Made by a program: the position numbers and the translations under genes. The notes under the pieces are model-generated. The model did no database searches and was not told the origin of the DNA. It saw only the letters and a program-made list of their open reading frames with translations. From Aricia agestis (taxonomy: Eukaryota > Arthropoda > Insecta > Lepidoptera > Lycaenidae): DNA of 64,000 bases. Location: assembly GCF_905147365.1 (NCBI RefSeq), contig NC_056409.1:2113001-2177000 (forward strand), read 5' to 3'. Numbering within the stretch: the stretch's first letter is position 1; the number at the start of each line of letters is the position of its first letter. Shown here piece after piece: positions 23,068 to 33,579 of the stretch.

Positions 23068-23238
23068 ATGTACGAGGGTCGCAGCGCGGCGGGCATGGCG
23101 GCGGAGTTCGCGGCGGGGCCGGCGCGGCGCTCGCAGCGGGCGGCTCTGTGGGGGGCGCGCGCGCTGCGCCGCGTACAGCCCGACAGCGACGCGCTGCGGA
23201 TCGTTACTAACCTAGATCTACCCGATGTCTCTATACAG
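23068..23238 (+). CDS. NAA15: NAA15, fifth recognised exon
   Basis: The acceptor is ATGTTTTTACAG and the donor CAG/GTGGAC; it encodes 57 residues in phase 0. The start, MYEGRSAAGMAAEFAAG, is very rich in Ala/Arg/Gly, and the end is SDALRIVTNLDLPDVSIQ. The latter aligns with the ALAIATRLDETIKDKDVK-like region of animal NAA15, while the middle is more diverged. The donor's GTGGAC is weak; reading through would add unrelated residues followed by repeat DNA (ACCGACTTCCAAAAAGGAGG at 23,262), so I end the exon here. Confidence 0.85.
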
Positions 23239-23626
23239 GTGGACTGGAATACTTTTTTTAACCGACTTCCAAAAAGGAGGAGGTTATATGTATATTCGGC
23301 TGTGATGATATATTTTTTTCATAACTCAGTGGCAGCAGTCGAGTTAAGTGGTCAAGCGTTCACTAAAAGACTTTTAGCAGTCCTTTTTCAATTTATGCCT
23401 CCAAATAATCTAAACGCGAAAGATATCCACTGAATTGTCATTGTATTCTTTAATAATAGTAGAATGACAGTGCTCCAAAAGTGATAATGCGCTTAGCGAT
23501 TTTCGTCATTGTTCGGCTACGATCGTTTTTCTCGAGCGTCGGAAGACGATGCCACAAAACTTTTTATTGCGCATGTCCAAATCATGTTATGCCATGGCAA
23601 CGCCAACTGTTTACGACTTGACCGTA
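23239..23626. other. NAA15 intron with ACCGACTTC repeat end
   Basis: ACCGACTTCCAAAAAGGAGG at about 23,262 is one end of the repeat also seen at 33,580, 39,780 and 40,260. Nothing else recognised. Confidence 0.5.
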
Positions 23627-24060
23627 ATGGTTGATTCACACGGGTGACTAACGGGTCGATTTTAGTCACCCGGAAAGTCACCAGTCGAATCGCCTGTCCA
23701 AGTCGAATCGCCATTCACACGGGTGACTAACGGGTCGATTTTAGTCACCCGGAAAATCACCAGTCGAATCGCCTGTCCAAGTCAAATCGCCACCGAATTT
23801 ACACAGGTGACTAACGGGTCGATTTTAGTCACCCGGTAAGTCACCAGTCAACAGTAGTATTCGCAGCGAGCGATCGCTTGCGACTGAGCGTTTGCACGGT
23901 CGATTTTAGTCACCAGCCGCATGCGGCCATTGGCCGCACGACTTTGGGGCTTGTGACTTTAGCCGCATGCGGCGTAGTCGAATCGCCATTTACACCGTCG
24001 ATTTTCGCCGTGCGTCGTAAATCGTGCGGCTTTAGTCACCCGTGTAAATCGGCCATAACC
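23627..24060. mobile_element. Inverted-repeat element with internal tandem units, NAA15 intron
   Basis: Outer ends ATGGTTGATTCACACGGGTG and CACCCGTGTAAATCGGCCAT (then AACCA) are inverted. Inside, a unit of about 78-85 bp (ACGGGTGACTAACGGGTCGA, TTTTAGTCACCCGG, CACCAGTCGAATCGCC) is repeated roughly three times, then partial units with CCGCATGCGGC palindromes follow. It is non-coding. Confidence 0.7.
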
Positions 24061-24144
24061 AAATATTATAAGCATCTTGTTGGTGGCGTAAGTTTAGTAA
24101 GTAAGTGGTGAAACAGGGCCTTAATTTCGCTAATACATTTCCAG

Positions 24145-24324
24145 GGCTGCGTGGACGTGCTGGAGAGTCTCAAGGACGGCGACTTCGGGCCGTGCGAGAA
24201 AGAGATAGAGCAGTACACGGAAGCGTGTCGCGTCAAGTTCCCGTACGCCATCGCGTTTAAGCCCCCCGCCCCACCCTCCGCCCCGCCCACCGAGGCCGCC
24301 GACAGAGAGCTGAATGTAGACTGA
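24145..24324 (+). CDS. NAA15: NAA15, terminal coding exon
   Basis: It follows ATACATTTCCAG and encodes 59 residues to a TGA at 24322-24324. The start, GCVDVLESLKDGDFGPC, matches the family's LIEVSEALLDGSFGNC element; then EQYTEACRVKFPYAIAF corresponds to EEYRMACHNLLPFTSAF. The tail is Pro/Ala-rich and ends ELNVD, shorter than in vertebrates. The gene closes here; candidate poly(A) signals follow at about 25,067, 25,167 and 26,502. Confidence 0.93.
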   Translation, partial: GCVDVLESLKDGDFGPCEKEIEQYTEACRVKFPYAIAFKPPAPPSAPPTEAADRELNVD

Positions 24325-26773
24325 GTCGAAAATGTACCTCGATAATGTCGTACGATGTGTCGTAACGTCTAAGCGGTAGTCGAATTTTTTAGGAAGACTC
24401 AAGTTTCAACTATGTAATAGTTTGCCGTGATATTGTACGCATTATCGTTTAGACGCTACGATATGGTCCATTATCGATGTTAATTAGTGACCGCGAACAC
24501 TGAGGCATGTTCAAATTACAATTTTAATGTTTCTCGAAATTGAAAAAAAAAATGTTTTTGTACTGTTAGGGATTGTATGTATTGTCACAAAGACTTAATC
24601 GGCTAGACAAATTTATAGCAATACGTTTTACTCGGCTGTCCGATTGTAAATTGATCTTTGATATATTTGAAATGCGACCAAGCTTTTATTAAAAGGCATT
24701 GGTGACGTTTGGTGAAATCGATTAGGAATAGCTTATGGATTACTTCATATGAAGTGTATGAAGTTCATAGTACGAAGTAAACATATTATGTGTGTATAAA
24801 AAAACAATTATTCGTTTGGAATGAAAAAGCAAGCAAAAAAAAAATAAGCCCTTTACTGTGGTCTCAATGACCGCAGTAAAGGTTTGAGCCCTTTTGGTTC
24901 ACAAATGATTATGTTAATACGGAAAAAATATGCTAACGTTTCTTTCTGTGTTGAAGTTTAAGAAATTTTCCTGCCTAAAAGCTTACTTAATGTAAACTTT
25001 AGGCCATGCGCGCAGAATATGAGTAATTGATTTTACATTACAAGCGTAAATTATAGATAAATTTTAATAAAGTTCAAGACTATACAGGAGGTAAAAGATA
25101 TTGTGAAATCTTTATTGACTTTTAAAAGCTTTGAAGTTGCCCTCAAATTTTTATTCCCTAGTGATATAAATAAAGCATAATAGTTTTTTCTGTATAAGCT
25201 TTTTTAGTCCCTTTGCACTTACCAGGAAGAAAGATTATAAGATCTGTTATTGTTTACTATAAAACTAGTATGATATGGATTTCAAGTGTGCGCTTAGTTT
25301 TTCTCTGTATACCACTATATTATAAAGAATTTTATACATTCAAGTTTTAAATAAGTTATTGTGATAACACTCAATGCCGTAGGCGTCTCTCAAAGAAAAA
25401 AAAAACATCTATATTTATTTGTTAACTTCTGCTTAGTTAAAGTGAAATAACAAAATTAAGTTCCTGTATAATTTAATGTAACAAATTCAGTCCTAGTCTA
25501 GACTCCATAGAGCGACCTCGTTGCAACACCACCGCTTTAGTGATTAATCACAATAAGGACCTTTTTAGTGTCATGCAGATTTGCTTACGCCCGCAGCGGT
25601 AACCAACATCAATTACTGCCGCACATTTTAATAATTACTAACTTTAATTTACAAGATTTTGACTTAAACTCCATACATTTTCCGTCAATCTCTTAATTAA
25701 AGTTAGATAATCGTTAAATCTCTCAAAATCCTCATAAGTACTTCAATTGAGAATGGATGTGACTTACTATAAAATAATTATATTATATATGACATGTCCA
25801 TTGTAAACAAATGCCAATCTGTTTGGCATATCCGTATGACATAAAAACGCCCCAATGGCCCGACGTGTTCAGGAATGTGTTTTAGCCGGTTCGGTGTCCG
25901 CGTGACGACACGCAATATTGACTTACCGTGGTGAAGCTTTGTATATAATAATTATATTTAGGTTCGTACTGTTAGGCGTCACTTTTTTCATGTGAAAATT
26001 TTATGTAAGACTCATTGTTTGTACAATGCTGACACTCGTTTTTGATTTTGTAATGTTTGTAGATATGTGTAAAGTTTTGACAATAACTTGCGTGATCTTA
26101 TTCCAGGAGTCGATAAAAACTGTAAGACTTACACTTAGCCATTCAACTAATGCAAGAATTATTTCAATGGCTTAATAACATGCATTGTCTGTGAGCAGCA
26201 TGCTATTTTATCTATGAGTGTAGGAGGTCCTCATATTATGTATTGTATATTGTTTCATCAAGGAAACAAGAATCATCTTAGTCCATCTGAATAATTATTA
26301 TTTGGCTTTTCCCAAATTATTATTCTATTTGAGTAGGTATGACCTTGTTTTTTTTAATGGTATCTCTGGTTAGGTCTTGATGATATGTGTTCAGATAAGC
26401 AATTGTATATCAATTTGTAACTATGTTTGCTCTAGCCAATTTATTAAAAGCAAAGATTGAGGTTCAGCTAGAATCCGACAAGCAGCCATAAAAATGTTTT
26501 AACAATAAAAGGACACTCGTTCAGTCAGTATGTTTATTCAACAGCTATGTTGGTCTTTTGTTTTATCCACATATTGGAGTAATACTACCCCTGTCAACTT
26601 GTACATAAAGTAATAAATTTTATTTTACAAATTTATTTACATTTCTGTTTTATTTTAAGGTATCACAATATTCCTTAGAAAATAGTTGTAAGTAATTGTA
26701 CTTGATTATTACAAAATATCACAAATCCGAGATTGGTACTAACTAAAATATTATGCAAGATATGAAGCGTAAT
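24325..26773 (+). other. Probable NAA15 3' untranslated and convergent intergenic region
   Basis: There are no long frames. AATAAA occurs in ATTTTAATAAAGTTC (about 25,067), ATATAAATAAAGC (about 25,165) and AACAATAAAAGG (about 26,502). An imperfect hairpin CCTTTACTGTGGTC/GACCGCAGTAAAGG lies at about 24,850-24,883. Near 26,620-26,660 the T-rich TTTATT words provide AATAAA signals for the gene on the minus strand, so the two transcripts probably end tail to tail or overlap. Confidence 0.5.
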
Positions 26774-26852
26774 TCATTTTGATGGGCTCATGCTGTCCCA
26801 ATCAATTCCAGTAAAGTTTATTTCTATTTTTGCTCTCTTTGGTATAAATTGT
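26774..26852 (-). CDS. DCTD: dCMP deaminase, exon 5 (C-terminus)
   Basis: On the minus strand the exon begins after TTTTTTCAG, completes a Thr codon and encodes QFIPKRAKIEINFTGIDWDS and MSPSK before TGA. The FIPK motif aligns with the KFIPKCSKIVIDF end of animal dCMP deaminase. It is convergent with NAA15; about 2.4 kb separate the two stop codons. Confidence 0.93.
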
Positions 26853-26947
26853 CTGAAAAAATATAAAATGTAAGCATTAAAGCAATAGTCCTTATCTGTA
26901 ATGAGTAGAATTTTCTTATGTAAATGCAATACATTAGTAAAATTTCT

Positions 26948-26993
26948 AACTTGAAAAGTTTTCTAAGTTACTACTTAGAAAACTTTTCAAGTT
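26948..26993. repeat. Hairpin in DCTD intron 4
   Basis: Arms AACTTGAAAAGTTTTCTAAG and complement pair perfectly around a short loop. Confidence 0.75.
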
Positions 26994-27063
26994 GGAATTT
27001 TTTTTTTCTTAAAGGTGTTTTAAATAAATTAAGCCACTGGTGGATTTTAGTGAAAGTACTTAC

Positions 27064-27277
27064 GTATATTTAATTCCAGCAGCATCGAACATTTTCTTTG
27101 AGGCTATAAATTCTTTCTTGTGTCTTTTCTCATCAGAAAGATAGACAACTTCAGTGATGCCAGATTGTATAATGATCTTGGCACACTCGTTGCAAGGAAA
27201 CAGGCCTACATAGATGGCGCAATTTTTCACTTCTGCTGAATTTTTATTTAATATAGCATTCATTTCTGCATGACACA
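27064..27277 (-). CDS. DCTD: dCMP deaminase, exon 4 (catalytic zinc site)
   Basis: This exon encodes residues 97-166 with both zinc motifs. The first is CHAEMNAI: His98 is a zinc ligand and Glu100 the proton shuttle. The second is PCNEC: Cys124 and Cys127 are the other two ligands. The spacing of about 25 residues is normal for the cytidine deaminase-like fold. It begins after ACATTTCAG and ends AC/GTAAGT. The enzyme deaminates dCMP to dUMP, supplying thymidylate synthase with substrate in the cytosol. The sequence between the motifs (LNKNSAEVKNCAIYVGLF) is close to the human protein. Confidence 0.95.
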
Positions 27278-27661
27278 CTGAAATGTAAATGAAGTGATTA
27301 GAATTCTTCAAGCCTGTGAAATTATGAATAAGGAACATCGCAACATAGGTGAACTAGTGTTGCCATAAAACTCGGGACCTGATTAATTACTTGAAATGTA
27401 TGTTGCCACCAATAGTTCCTGCTGCAGGGAACATGCAAAAGTGCCTATATGAAGAACTTAATTTGTAATGCTTTTAAATAGATCTAACAAAATTAATATA
27501 TGTAATAACAAAAATGTATTTGTTGCAAAATGCATTAAAGCAGTTTTTAGTTCAATTGGTAGGTTATCTTATGTTTTGTATGGGGTAATAATTTAGAGGC
27601 TGTAGCTCCGGAACAGGCCCCAAGCCATGGATTTAAATGATTGTCAAGAGTGATAGATTAC

Positions 27662-27750
27662 CATATAAATGTTTGTCATCCAAAGGACATTCTGTTCTTT
27701 TACCCCAAGGAAAGTCATCATCACTGCAGCCTATTGGCATACCATTGTAT
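27662..27750 (-). CDS. DCTD: dCMP deaminase, exon 3
   Basis: It encodes residues 67-95, YNGMPIGCSDDDFPWGKRTE and on to LDDKHLY, with split codons at both ends (acceptor TTTTAG, donor GGTAATC). YNGMP.GCSDD is the conserved substrate-side loop of animal dCMP deaminase, and the exon joins in frame to VCHAE. Confidence 0.93.
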
Positions 27751-28012
27751 CTAAAACAAAATAACATACACATAAGATTATAATTATTAAGAAATATTTG
27801 ATGTTGATCATAAAGATAAAATCTAATCAATATTATTTATCCTCCTATGTAGTGTTAAAATTATAATTTATTTAAAAAGCTAAAAATCTCTCAAGCTAAA
27901 ATCCATTGAGGTGTTCAGGCTGCAGAGCATCCCAAAGTCAAAACATTATACATACATACTCTAAAAACATAGTAGTCAGGTTATCAGTTCAATTTTAAAG
28001 TGAATAACTTAC

Positions 28013-28153
28013 CCAATGCCTACAATTTTGTTATCCTTATTAACAACACAGGCTCCCACCTGATAGCTGGGATCCTTGCTACGCTTAGCCGCCAAAAAAG
28101 CTATAGCCATGAAATACTCCTGCCAGTCAATGTAATCCTCACGTTTCTTAACA
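28013..28153 (-). CDS. DCTD: dCMP deaminase, exon 2
   Basis: It encodes VKKREDYIDWQEYFMAIAFL, AAKRSKDPSYQVGACVVN and NKIVGIG. This is the N-terminal part of the deaminase fold; the human counterpart reads [20 protein letters not shown]. The exon starts after GTTGCAG, adding one base to the split Ser codon, and ends GG/GTAAGT. All five exons add up to 579 bases, 192 residues and a stop, slightly longer than the usual 178-190. Confidence 0.94.
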
Positions 28154-28510
28154 CTGCAACAATACATCCACAATAAAAATAGGAACATAATAAGATGGTA
28201 CAATATTAAAAAGTTAATGTAAGCTTTTTACAATAATTAAATTATGATTGATTAAGAGGTGGTTAGATACATTCAGAAAATATTTAATGATAATGTTAAA
28301 TTAGATCTGAGGAATAAATAATTATTAATTTTTTTAGATGTTTGAGTACAGACTTAGCCACCAGGATTTTTTTATAAAGCCAAACAAGCAGCTTTACCGC
28401 TTTATGTATACTGTTTGGAAAGTTATCCAAACTAATTAATGCGAACCTTACCTCACCATGATAAACCGTTAAACTGATTTGTAAAATAATAAAGACTTGA
28501 GAGTTTTTAT

Positions 28511-28690
28511 CAGCGCTGCCAATTTTTGTTGTGCCAAGTTGGGACTTTAGAACTTTTGAGTGAAAATAGCGGGATTCCTCCGTCAAAAGAGGGACACCCG
28601 AAAACCGACTGAGCCTGTCCCGCGCGGGACATTTAATTTTGATTAAAAAATCGGTACGTCCTGCTAAACTCGGGACGTCTGGCAACGCTG
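28511..28690. mobile_element. hAT-like MITE in DCTD intron 1
   Basis: Ends CAGCGCTGCCAA and TGGCAACGCTG are inverted. The flanking 8-mers are GTTTTTAT (28503-28510) and GTTTTTAC (28691-28698), 7 of 8 identical, fitting a hAT duplication. The interior carries TGTCCCGCGCGGGACA. The 129-codon frame covering it is not a gene. Confidence 0.75.
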
Positions 28691-28803
28691 GTTTTTACAG
28701 CTTATCTTATGCCCTTCTCCATGAGAAAGAGAAGGATAAGATATTGATATCTTCAATTTATAATTAAATGCAATTGTTATTGTTTGAAGGTAGCCGGACT
28801 AAC

Positions 28804-28859
28804 CTTTGACTGTTTATGGACATTTTTGCAGTCAAATCTTCGATTTCCGTTGTGCTCAT
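28804..28859 (-). CDS. DCTD: dCMP deaminase, exon 1 (start)
   Basis: The ATG at 28859 begins MSTTEIEDLTAKMSINSQ, followed by a donor AAAG/GTTAGT. The frame and phase join exactly to exon 2. A second in-frame Met (residue 13) could serve as start. This short leader is not conserved with vertebrates, so the call rests on splice phase and on lying directly upstream. Confidence 0.8.
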
Positions 28860-29076
28860 GATCTCTTTTCTAAAACCCAAACTGGGTAAGTTTATATTAC
28901 TATACACCGGCTCAATGAAGTATAAAAAACAGTATCATACCTTGTTAATTAAATTAAAAAAATTAAAATAATAAAAATTTTGATCACGTTATAAAATGGT
29001 TATTCAGTATTCTTCTTCTTTTTTATTTAATTTGACAATTGACACTTTTTTCTTATTATGGCGCTCGGCTTTTTAA
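28860..29076 (-). promoter_or_regulatory. DCTD upstream region between start codon and a MITE
   Basis: About 217 bases separate the DCTD ATG from the TTAA-flanked MITE. The stretch is AT-rich with no TATA box I would defend. The core promoter presumably lies here or in the MITE itself; this is inference from position only. Confidence 0.35.
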
Positions 29077-29544
29077 GAGGATTCCACACCGCCGATTTTC
29101 CATACAAACGTTGTCCCCTGTTTCCTCCCTGGATAATGCCGGTAGAGTTATGATTTTTTTCCTGAATATCTATGGCCACTATTAGCATGTCCTTATGTTT
29201 TCTTTTTTTTCATAATTTTATTATTAAAAAAGATAAGAACGTCCAAAAACCCTTAAAAATGGCCAGATTTTCCTCTGTGTTCAAACACCCAGAAAACAAA
29301 ACTGGCAAGAATATACAAAAAAAAAAAAACATAGGAACACAGCTCAAGCCTTGCTTTAATTCTTAATGAAAAAATTACTTAAATCGGTTAAGTTTTGGAG
29401 AAGGAATCAGCGGACAACGAATCGAAGATTTTCTGTTCTTTTATTAGAACTTTTGTCGTATTGTCTCCATCGCGCTCTCCGGTGGGAGACTTGAGATTGG
29501 TGAGACAGCAATTTTTCAATTTCTCTCGACCCTGGTGTATCTTT
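29077..29544 (+). mobile_element. TTAA-flanked MITE, copy 2, upstream of DCTD
   Basis: Starts GAGGATTCCACACC and ends GGTGTATCTTT, with TTAA at 29073-29076 and 29545-29548. At 468 bp it is collinear with the copies at 12,425 and 37,796. Confidence 0.8.
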
Positions 29545-30994
29545 TTAACTATGGCCAGTGTCAACTGTCAAGTAAAATATGGCGGAAAAGGTATTTCGTA
29601 AACATTTTACAAAATTTAAAGTCCTTTTTCCAGATTATCGTCAAGTCGAAAGTTTAGTTAAGGTTTAAAAAAGTGGTCAGAAAGGTCAACGAGTCAAGTT
29701 AGTTGTTTTAGTATTATTATTTTTTAACACAACAATTATAATATTATTATTGAAGTTAAGTATAACTTAGGCATACTGTAAGTTACGCAGGTATCTATCC
29801 CAGTGTTGCAGAAATGACATTTATGAAATCGGTGTTGCTACCAACTAAAAATCGTGAGAAATAGGGAGATTGCTACGAACTAAAAATCGGGAGAAATAGG
29901 GAGATTGCTGCCTAAATAAATCAAATTAAAACACGTGTTAAAGTTATTAATCATTAGCCTCCTTGCAGCTTAGACAATAGGCGTAGTTTGCATCTTTAAT
30001 ATTACTGCTTGCCTGTAACCACCCAGCAAACTCCGGGCGTGTATTCCACTCTTTTTTATATTTTTGTTGTAAGTATATCTTTTTTTTTTTTTTCGAACGT
30101 ACCACTGTCCACTACTAGTGGTTGGAAATTAGAAAATGAAAAATTGAAAAATGAAAATTTGAAACCTGTCGCATTCATATCGACGTATTTAAAAATATAT
30201 ATTCCCCTACAATAATATTCAACTTTAGTGAGTATGAATTACAGCCTAAATTTGCTTGTTTATTGAAAGGCCAATCTAATGCCTTGCCCCTTGGGGAATA
30301 ACCCTAACTTGGGGAATAAAATAATAATAATAAAAATGTTAAATTTGGTGTTACAAACTACAAAATGAATATAAATTAAGTTTAATGTTCTAAGATTGAG
30401 TAAATCGGGAGATTATACCCTAAAATCGTTTTATCGGTATTTGTTTGCCAAAATCGGAAGATCTACCGATAAATCGGTAACTTTTACAACACTGATCTAT
30501 CCTAGCTCTGTAAAAATCTCTCTAAAACGTAGGTATAGCTTGACACGGCTAATAAAGACCACCAGAAGAGAACAATCGCATAATCACGGACATTTAGGAA
30601 AATTAGGGATAACGGCAAGCTATAAATTCCGGATATAATTCATCTGCTTCGACAATCTGATAATGAGATACTCGCAAACGTAATTTATTTAAAAATAACG
30701 TGTTTATAATTTTGTTTTTGTGATTTGGGGATTATACGAAGCAAATAATTCTTTCCTTATAAGATCCTTTCCGTTCGTTCTCAGACGTATTATCGTTGTC
30801 AGAATGATTTAGAAGGCAGCGTTTGTAAATTCGGCCATTATGAAGATTCGCGAGGGAGCGCAATATAGCGGTCGTGAGCGACGCGCGCATTTTTCCACCA
30901 CTATCGCTCAGAATTCCTAATACGTTCTAAGTAATGCTCCTATTTCTGCACAACGGAGTGGATGTATTGGTTTAGGTTCTTAAAATAAAAATCT
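29545..30994. other. No gene recognised; short tandem repeat
   Basis: At 29,835-29,911 a 35-bp unit (TTGCTACCAACTAAAAATCG then TGAGAAATAGGGAGA) is repeated twice with few changes. The remainder is AT-rich with no supported frame. Confidence 0.5.
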
Positions 30995-31100
30995 GATTTG
31001 CCCCCCCCCCCCCCCCCCTGGACCAGAACCTGGGTGATTTGCCCCCCCCTGGCACCAGAACCTGGGTAATTTGCCCCCCCCCCTGGCCCAGAACCTGGGT
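30995..31100 (+). repeat. C-rich minisatellite, three units
   Basis: A unit made of GATTTG, a C-run, TGG and CCAGAACCTGGGT occurs three times; the C-runs are 18, about 8 and about 10 long. The minus strand has matching G-runs that could form a quadruplex. Confidence 0.8.
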
Positions 31101-31579
31101 ACGCCCATGATCAAGAGTGTGCATCTATGTCAAGGTTTGACTACTTTGTCCGCCGCTAATAAGTACGATACATAAGTATCTTTTACTTTAAATCAGTCTT
31201 TAAATCATCCTAAGAATGATCTTGAGTATAATTACTTAGCGATAAGAGTGGTTTACTCATACTAAACAATTACATACAATGAAATACAGGCCTTTGCTCC
31301 GCGACACGATACCAATACGGGAGCGAAGCAGTATGCTTCGTAAAACGTAGCAGTATAAGTGAATTGCACAGGCGAGCGATTGCAAGCTGAATATCTATCA
31401 GTATCAGCTATCAGCACTGAATGAGCCACACCTTCAGCTTAATACAGCTCACAAAGGATAAGCATTTGCAGACTTTTAACTAATAAGAACTAGCAACTTG
31501 CAGTATACTATAACTTTAAAACTTAAAAGTTATTGACAGTGATAAGTTTGATTAAAGAATGGAAGGTCATCCAATTCTA
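31101..31579. other. No feature seen
   Basis: No frame, splice-like exon or repeat boundary recognised. Confidence 0.5.
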
Positions 31580-31735
31580 GGCCGGTATAAATAGTCAGTA
31601 CTCAAGATGCATCTCGGTCTCAAGACACGGTTCAGGCTCTGTGATTGGATGGCTGTCAAAATTTAGACCAATCACAGAGCCGAACCGCGTCTAGAGACCG
31701 GGTCTGATCTTAAGTACTGACTATTTATACCAGCC
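31580..31735. mobile_element. PIF/Harbinger-like MITE, GGCCGGTATAAATAG family, copy 1
   Basis: The 156-bp fold starts GGCCGGTATAAATAGTCAGT and ends with its near complement. The copy at 41,635-41,790 has exactly the same length, with the inner part inverted relative to this one (GCTCTGTGATTGG). Confidence 0.8.
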
Positions 31736-32290
31736 CAAGTACCTACCTAAGTCTTACCTCTGGTCGATCGTAAGGGCGCACTCACTTGAGTCACGAGTCA
31801 CGACTCACGACAGCAGTCCCCTTGAAAATCTATTGTGTCTGCGACACCCACCATGGAGGTGCTAAAACTACTAGCTAGTAGGTACTAACTACTGCAATAT
31901 CTTGAGACTGCTGCGTCTCAAATGATTTCACTCCCTTACTTACACACTTCCTGCCGAACCTGTCACACGTGTTTGAAAAGGGACTTCGGTGTTCGTTCGT
32001 CTGCTCGCGGACTTAGACACCCATTCGCATGAACAATTCGAGGCGACAAGAATCGGTCCCGACTCCCGGTAATTAGTTGTTGACAATTGATTTGTTGGCT
32101 TGTAATTTGTAAAGCCGACAAGAGCGTGCGTGCGTCGCGCGACGTTGGATTATGTGCGTTAATCCCGCGCGTTTATATACCGTGTCTGTAATGACACGGC
32201 TTACTGACAATAATTTGTACCGTAAGTCCTCGTAATGCATGGATTATAATCAGTAATCAATGTAGATTGCCATCGAAGAAATTGATTCAT
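31736..32290. other. No gene; contains a conserved dispersed block
   Basis: GAAAATCTATTGTGTCTGCG followed by ACACCCACCATGGAGGTG at 31,824-31,862 recurs near 54,205-54,240 and, inverted, near 59,803-59,845. A CG-rich patch with CGTCGCGCGACG lies at about 32,130. Confidence 0.5.
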
Positions 32291-32295
32291 ACAGC

Positions 32296-33015
32296 CAAAT
32301 TGATTCAGAGACATTCAATAATGATTTAACTTCAATTTAAGAGTTTGCCAGATAATGTATTGAGGGGAGATGTAGGAGGGGATTTTTTTTCTATATTTTA
32401 AAATGTCCCTACAGGCTTACTTAACCTTTGAATCGTCAGTGCTTTATATGGAAGCTTCTTTGGGGTACTTATACTAAACATGGGCCTATCTTAATCTGAC
32501 AGATCCGAACACATTTCAATATTAAAAAAAAAATTAACCACCACGTGGAAATCTGATTTCTATACCCTGATAACTAGACACATGTTGGAAGCCTACACAA
32601 GCTTAATCTGAGACGTTCTAGCTGCTCCCGAAATCCCCTCTTACCCTCCCCAACTATATGGGGCTTATGTCAAAATCTTCATATTATTTTAATTACATTA
32701 ATGGGGATTGTCCATATTTTTTTAATTTTGCTCATTACAAAAACATTTCGAAGAATAAGGTCAGTGATCGTTTTTCTGTATATAAACGAAAAAAATACTA
32801 TATATATTTTTGGACAATGCCCATTAAGTAATCAATATTCTTCAATCGTCCATGACTGCCGCACTCAGAGTGGAACATTATAAATTACTTAAATGTACTT
32901 AATTAATTTATGACATAAGCCCCATACATTATCTGTCAAACTCTTTATTAAATTGAAGGTTAATCATAATTTAAATGTCTCTGACTGCCGCACTCAGAGT
33001 GGAACATTATTTACT
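32296..33015. mobile_element. Large inverted-repeat element
   Basis: The left arm (AGAGACATTCAATAATGATT, AGAGTTTGCCAGATAATGTA) is mirrored at about 32,925-32,990 (TACATTATCTGTCAAACTCT, TTAAATGTCTCTG). Inside, GACTGCCGCACTCAGAGTGG at about 32,853 is repeated directly at about 32,987, each followed by AACATTAT, so ends of a second element seem to be nested. No transposase frame. Confidence 0.55.
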
Positions 33016-33189
33016 TAATTGTAATTAATTCAAAATTTAAAAAAGAAGCCAATTTTTTTTTTCAAACAGAGCTCGATCGCTACAAATACTTTTCTCTCTA
33101 AAGGTCTTCCCGCCCTTAAGGACATTGTGTAATTGTGTATGTAGAGAGAGGTTATATTTTATGCATAAACCTTAATAAAATTCCATAAG

Positions 33190-33282
33190 TACCAGGACCT
33201 GTTGACTTTTTTGGCGACCCCATAAATATCTTTCGCGATCCCACTTGGGGTCGCGACCCCAGGGTTGCGGACCACTGACCTA
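33190..33282. mobile_element. hAT end fragment
   Basis: CCCAGGGTTGCGGACCACTG is a typical hAT terminal sequence, with GGCGACCCC/GGGTCGCGACCCC words before it. The opposite end was not found. Confidence 0.5.
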
Positions 33283-33579
33283 TACTATCCTGCTTATTTA
33301 AGTAACATGACGAATCTTACCATATTCCTATTAAAACGTAACTATACTCCAAAAGAAGCTTTATTCACCGTTATGAGGGCAATCTGGCTCAATTCGCAGG
33401 CAACATTAGGCATCAGTCCTCTGGGCGGCCATCAGTCCTGCAGGATCCATCGGATGAGGCCCGACGTGCGTTATTTATGCACCGCGTAGCTCGCAGATGG
33501 ACTGCCCACCGTCTAAATCAGATTGGATTTGCGAGATCACACGGTCACGAGAGCAGCGGTTAGCGATGCGTTTCTTTGT
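33283..33579. other. No gene recognised
   Basis: A GC-richer stretch at 33,390-33,560 (CTGGGCGGCCATCAGTCCTG) has a 74-codon frame without recognisable domains; it may be an old transposon fragment. Confidence 0.4.

Noticed and set aside
23633..23850. CRISPR-like array in NAA15 intron
   Set aside because: The units are contiguous without spacers and lie inside a transposon with inverted ends.
23517..24402. Minus-strand frames across the last NAA15 exon and intron
   Set aside because: They are antisense to the NAA15 exon and the inverted-repeat element; no independent evidence.
28296..28685. 129-codon minus frame
   Set aside because: It lies in DCTD intron 1 and mostly covers the hAT-like MITE.
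30995..31105. CRISPR-like direct repeats
   Set aside because: Only three units with no unique spacers, built on C-runs; this is a minisatellite in a eukaryotic genome.
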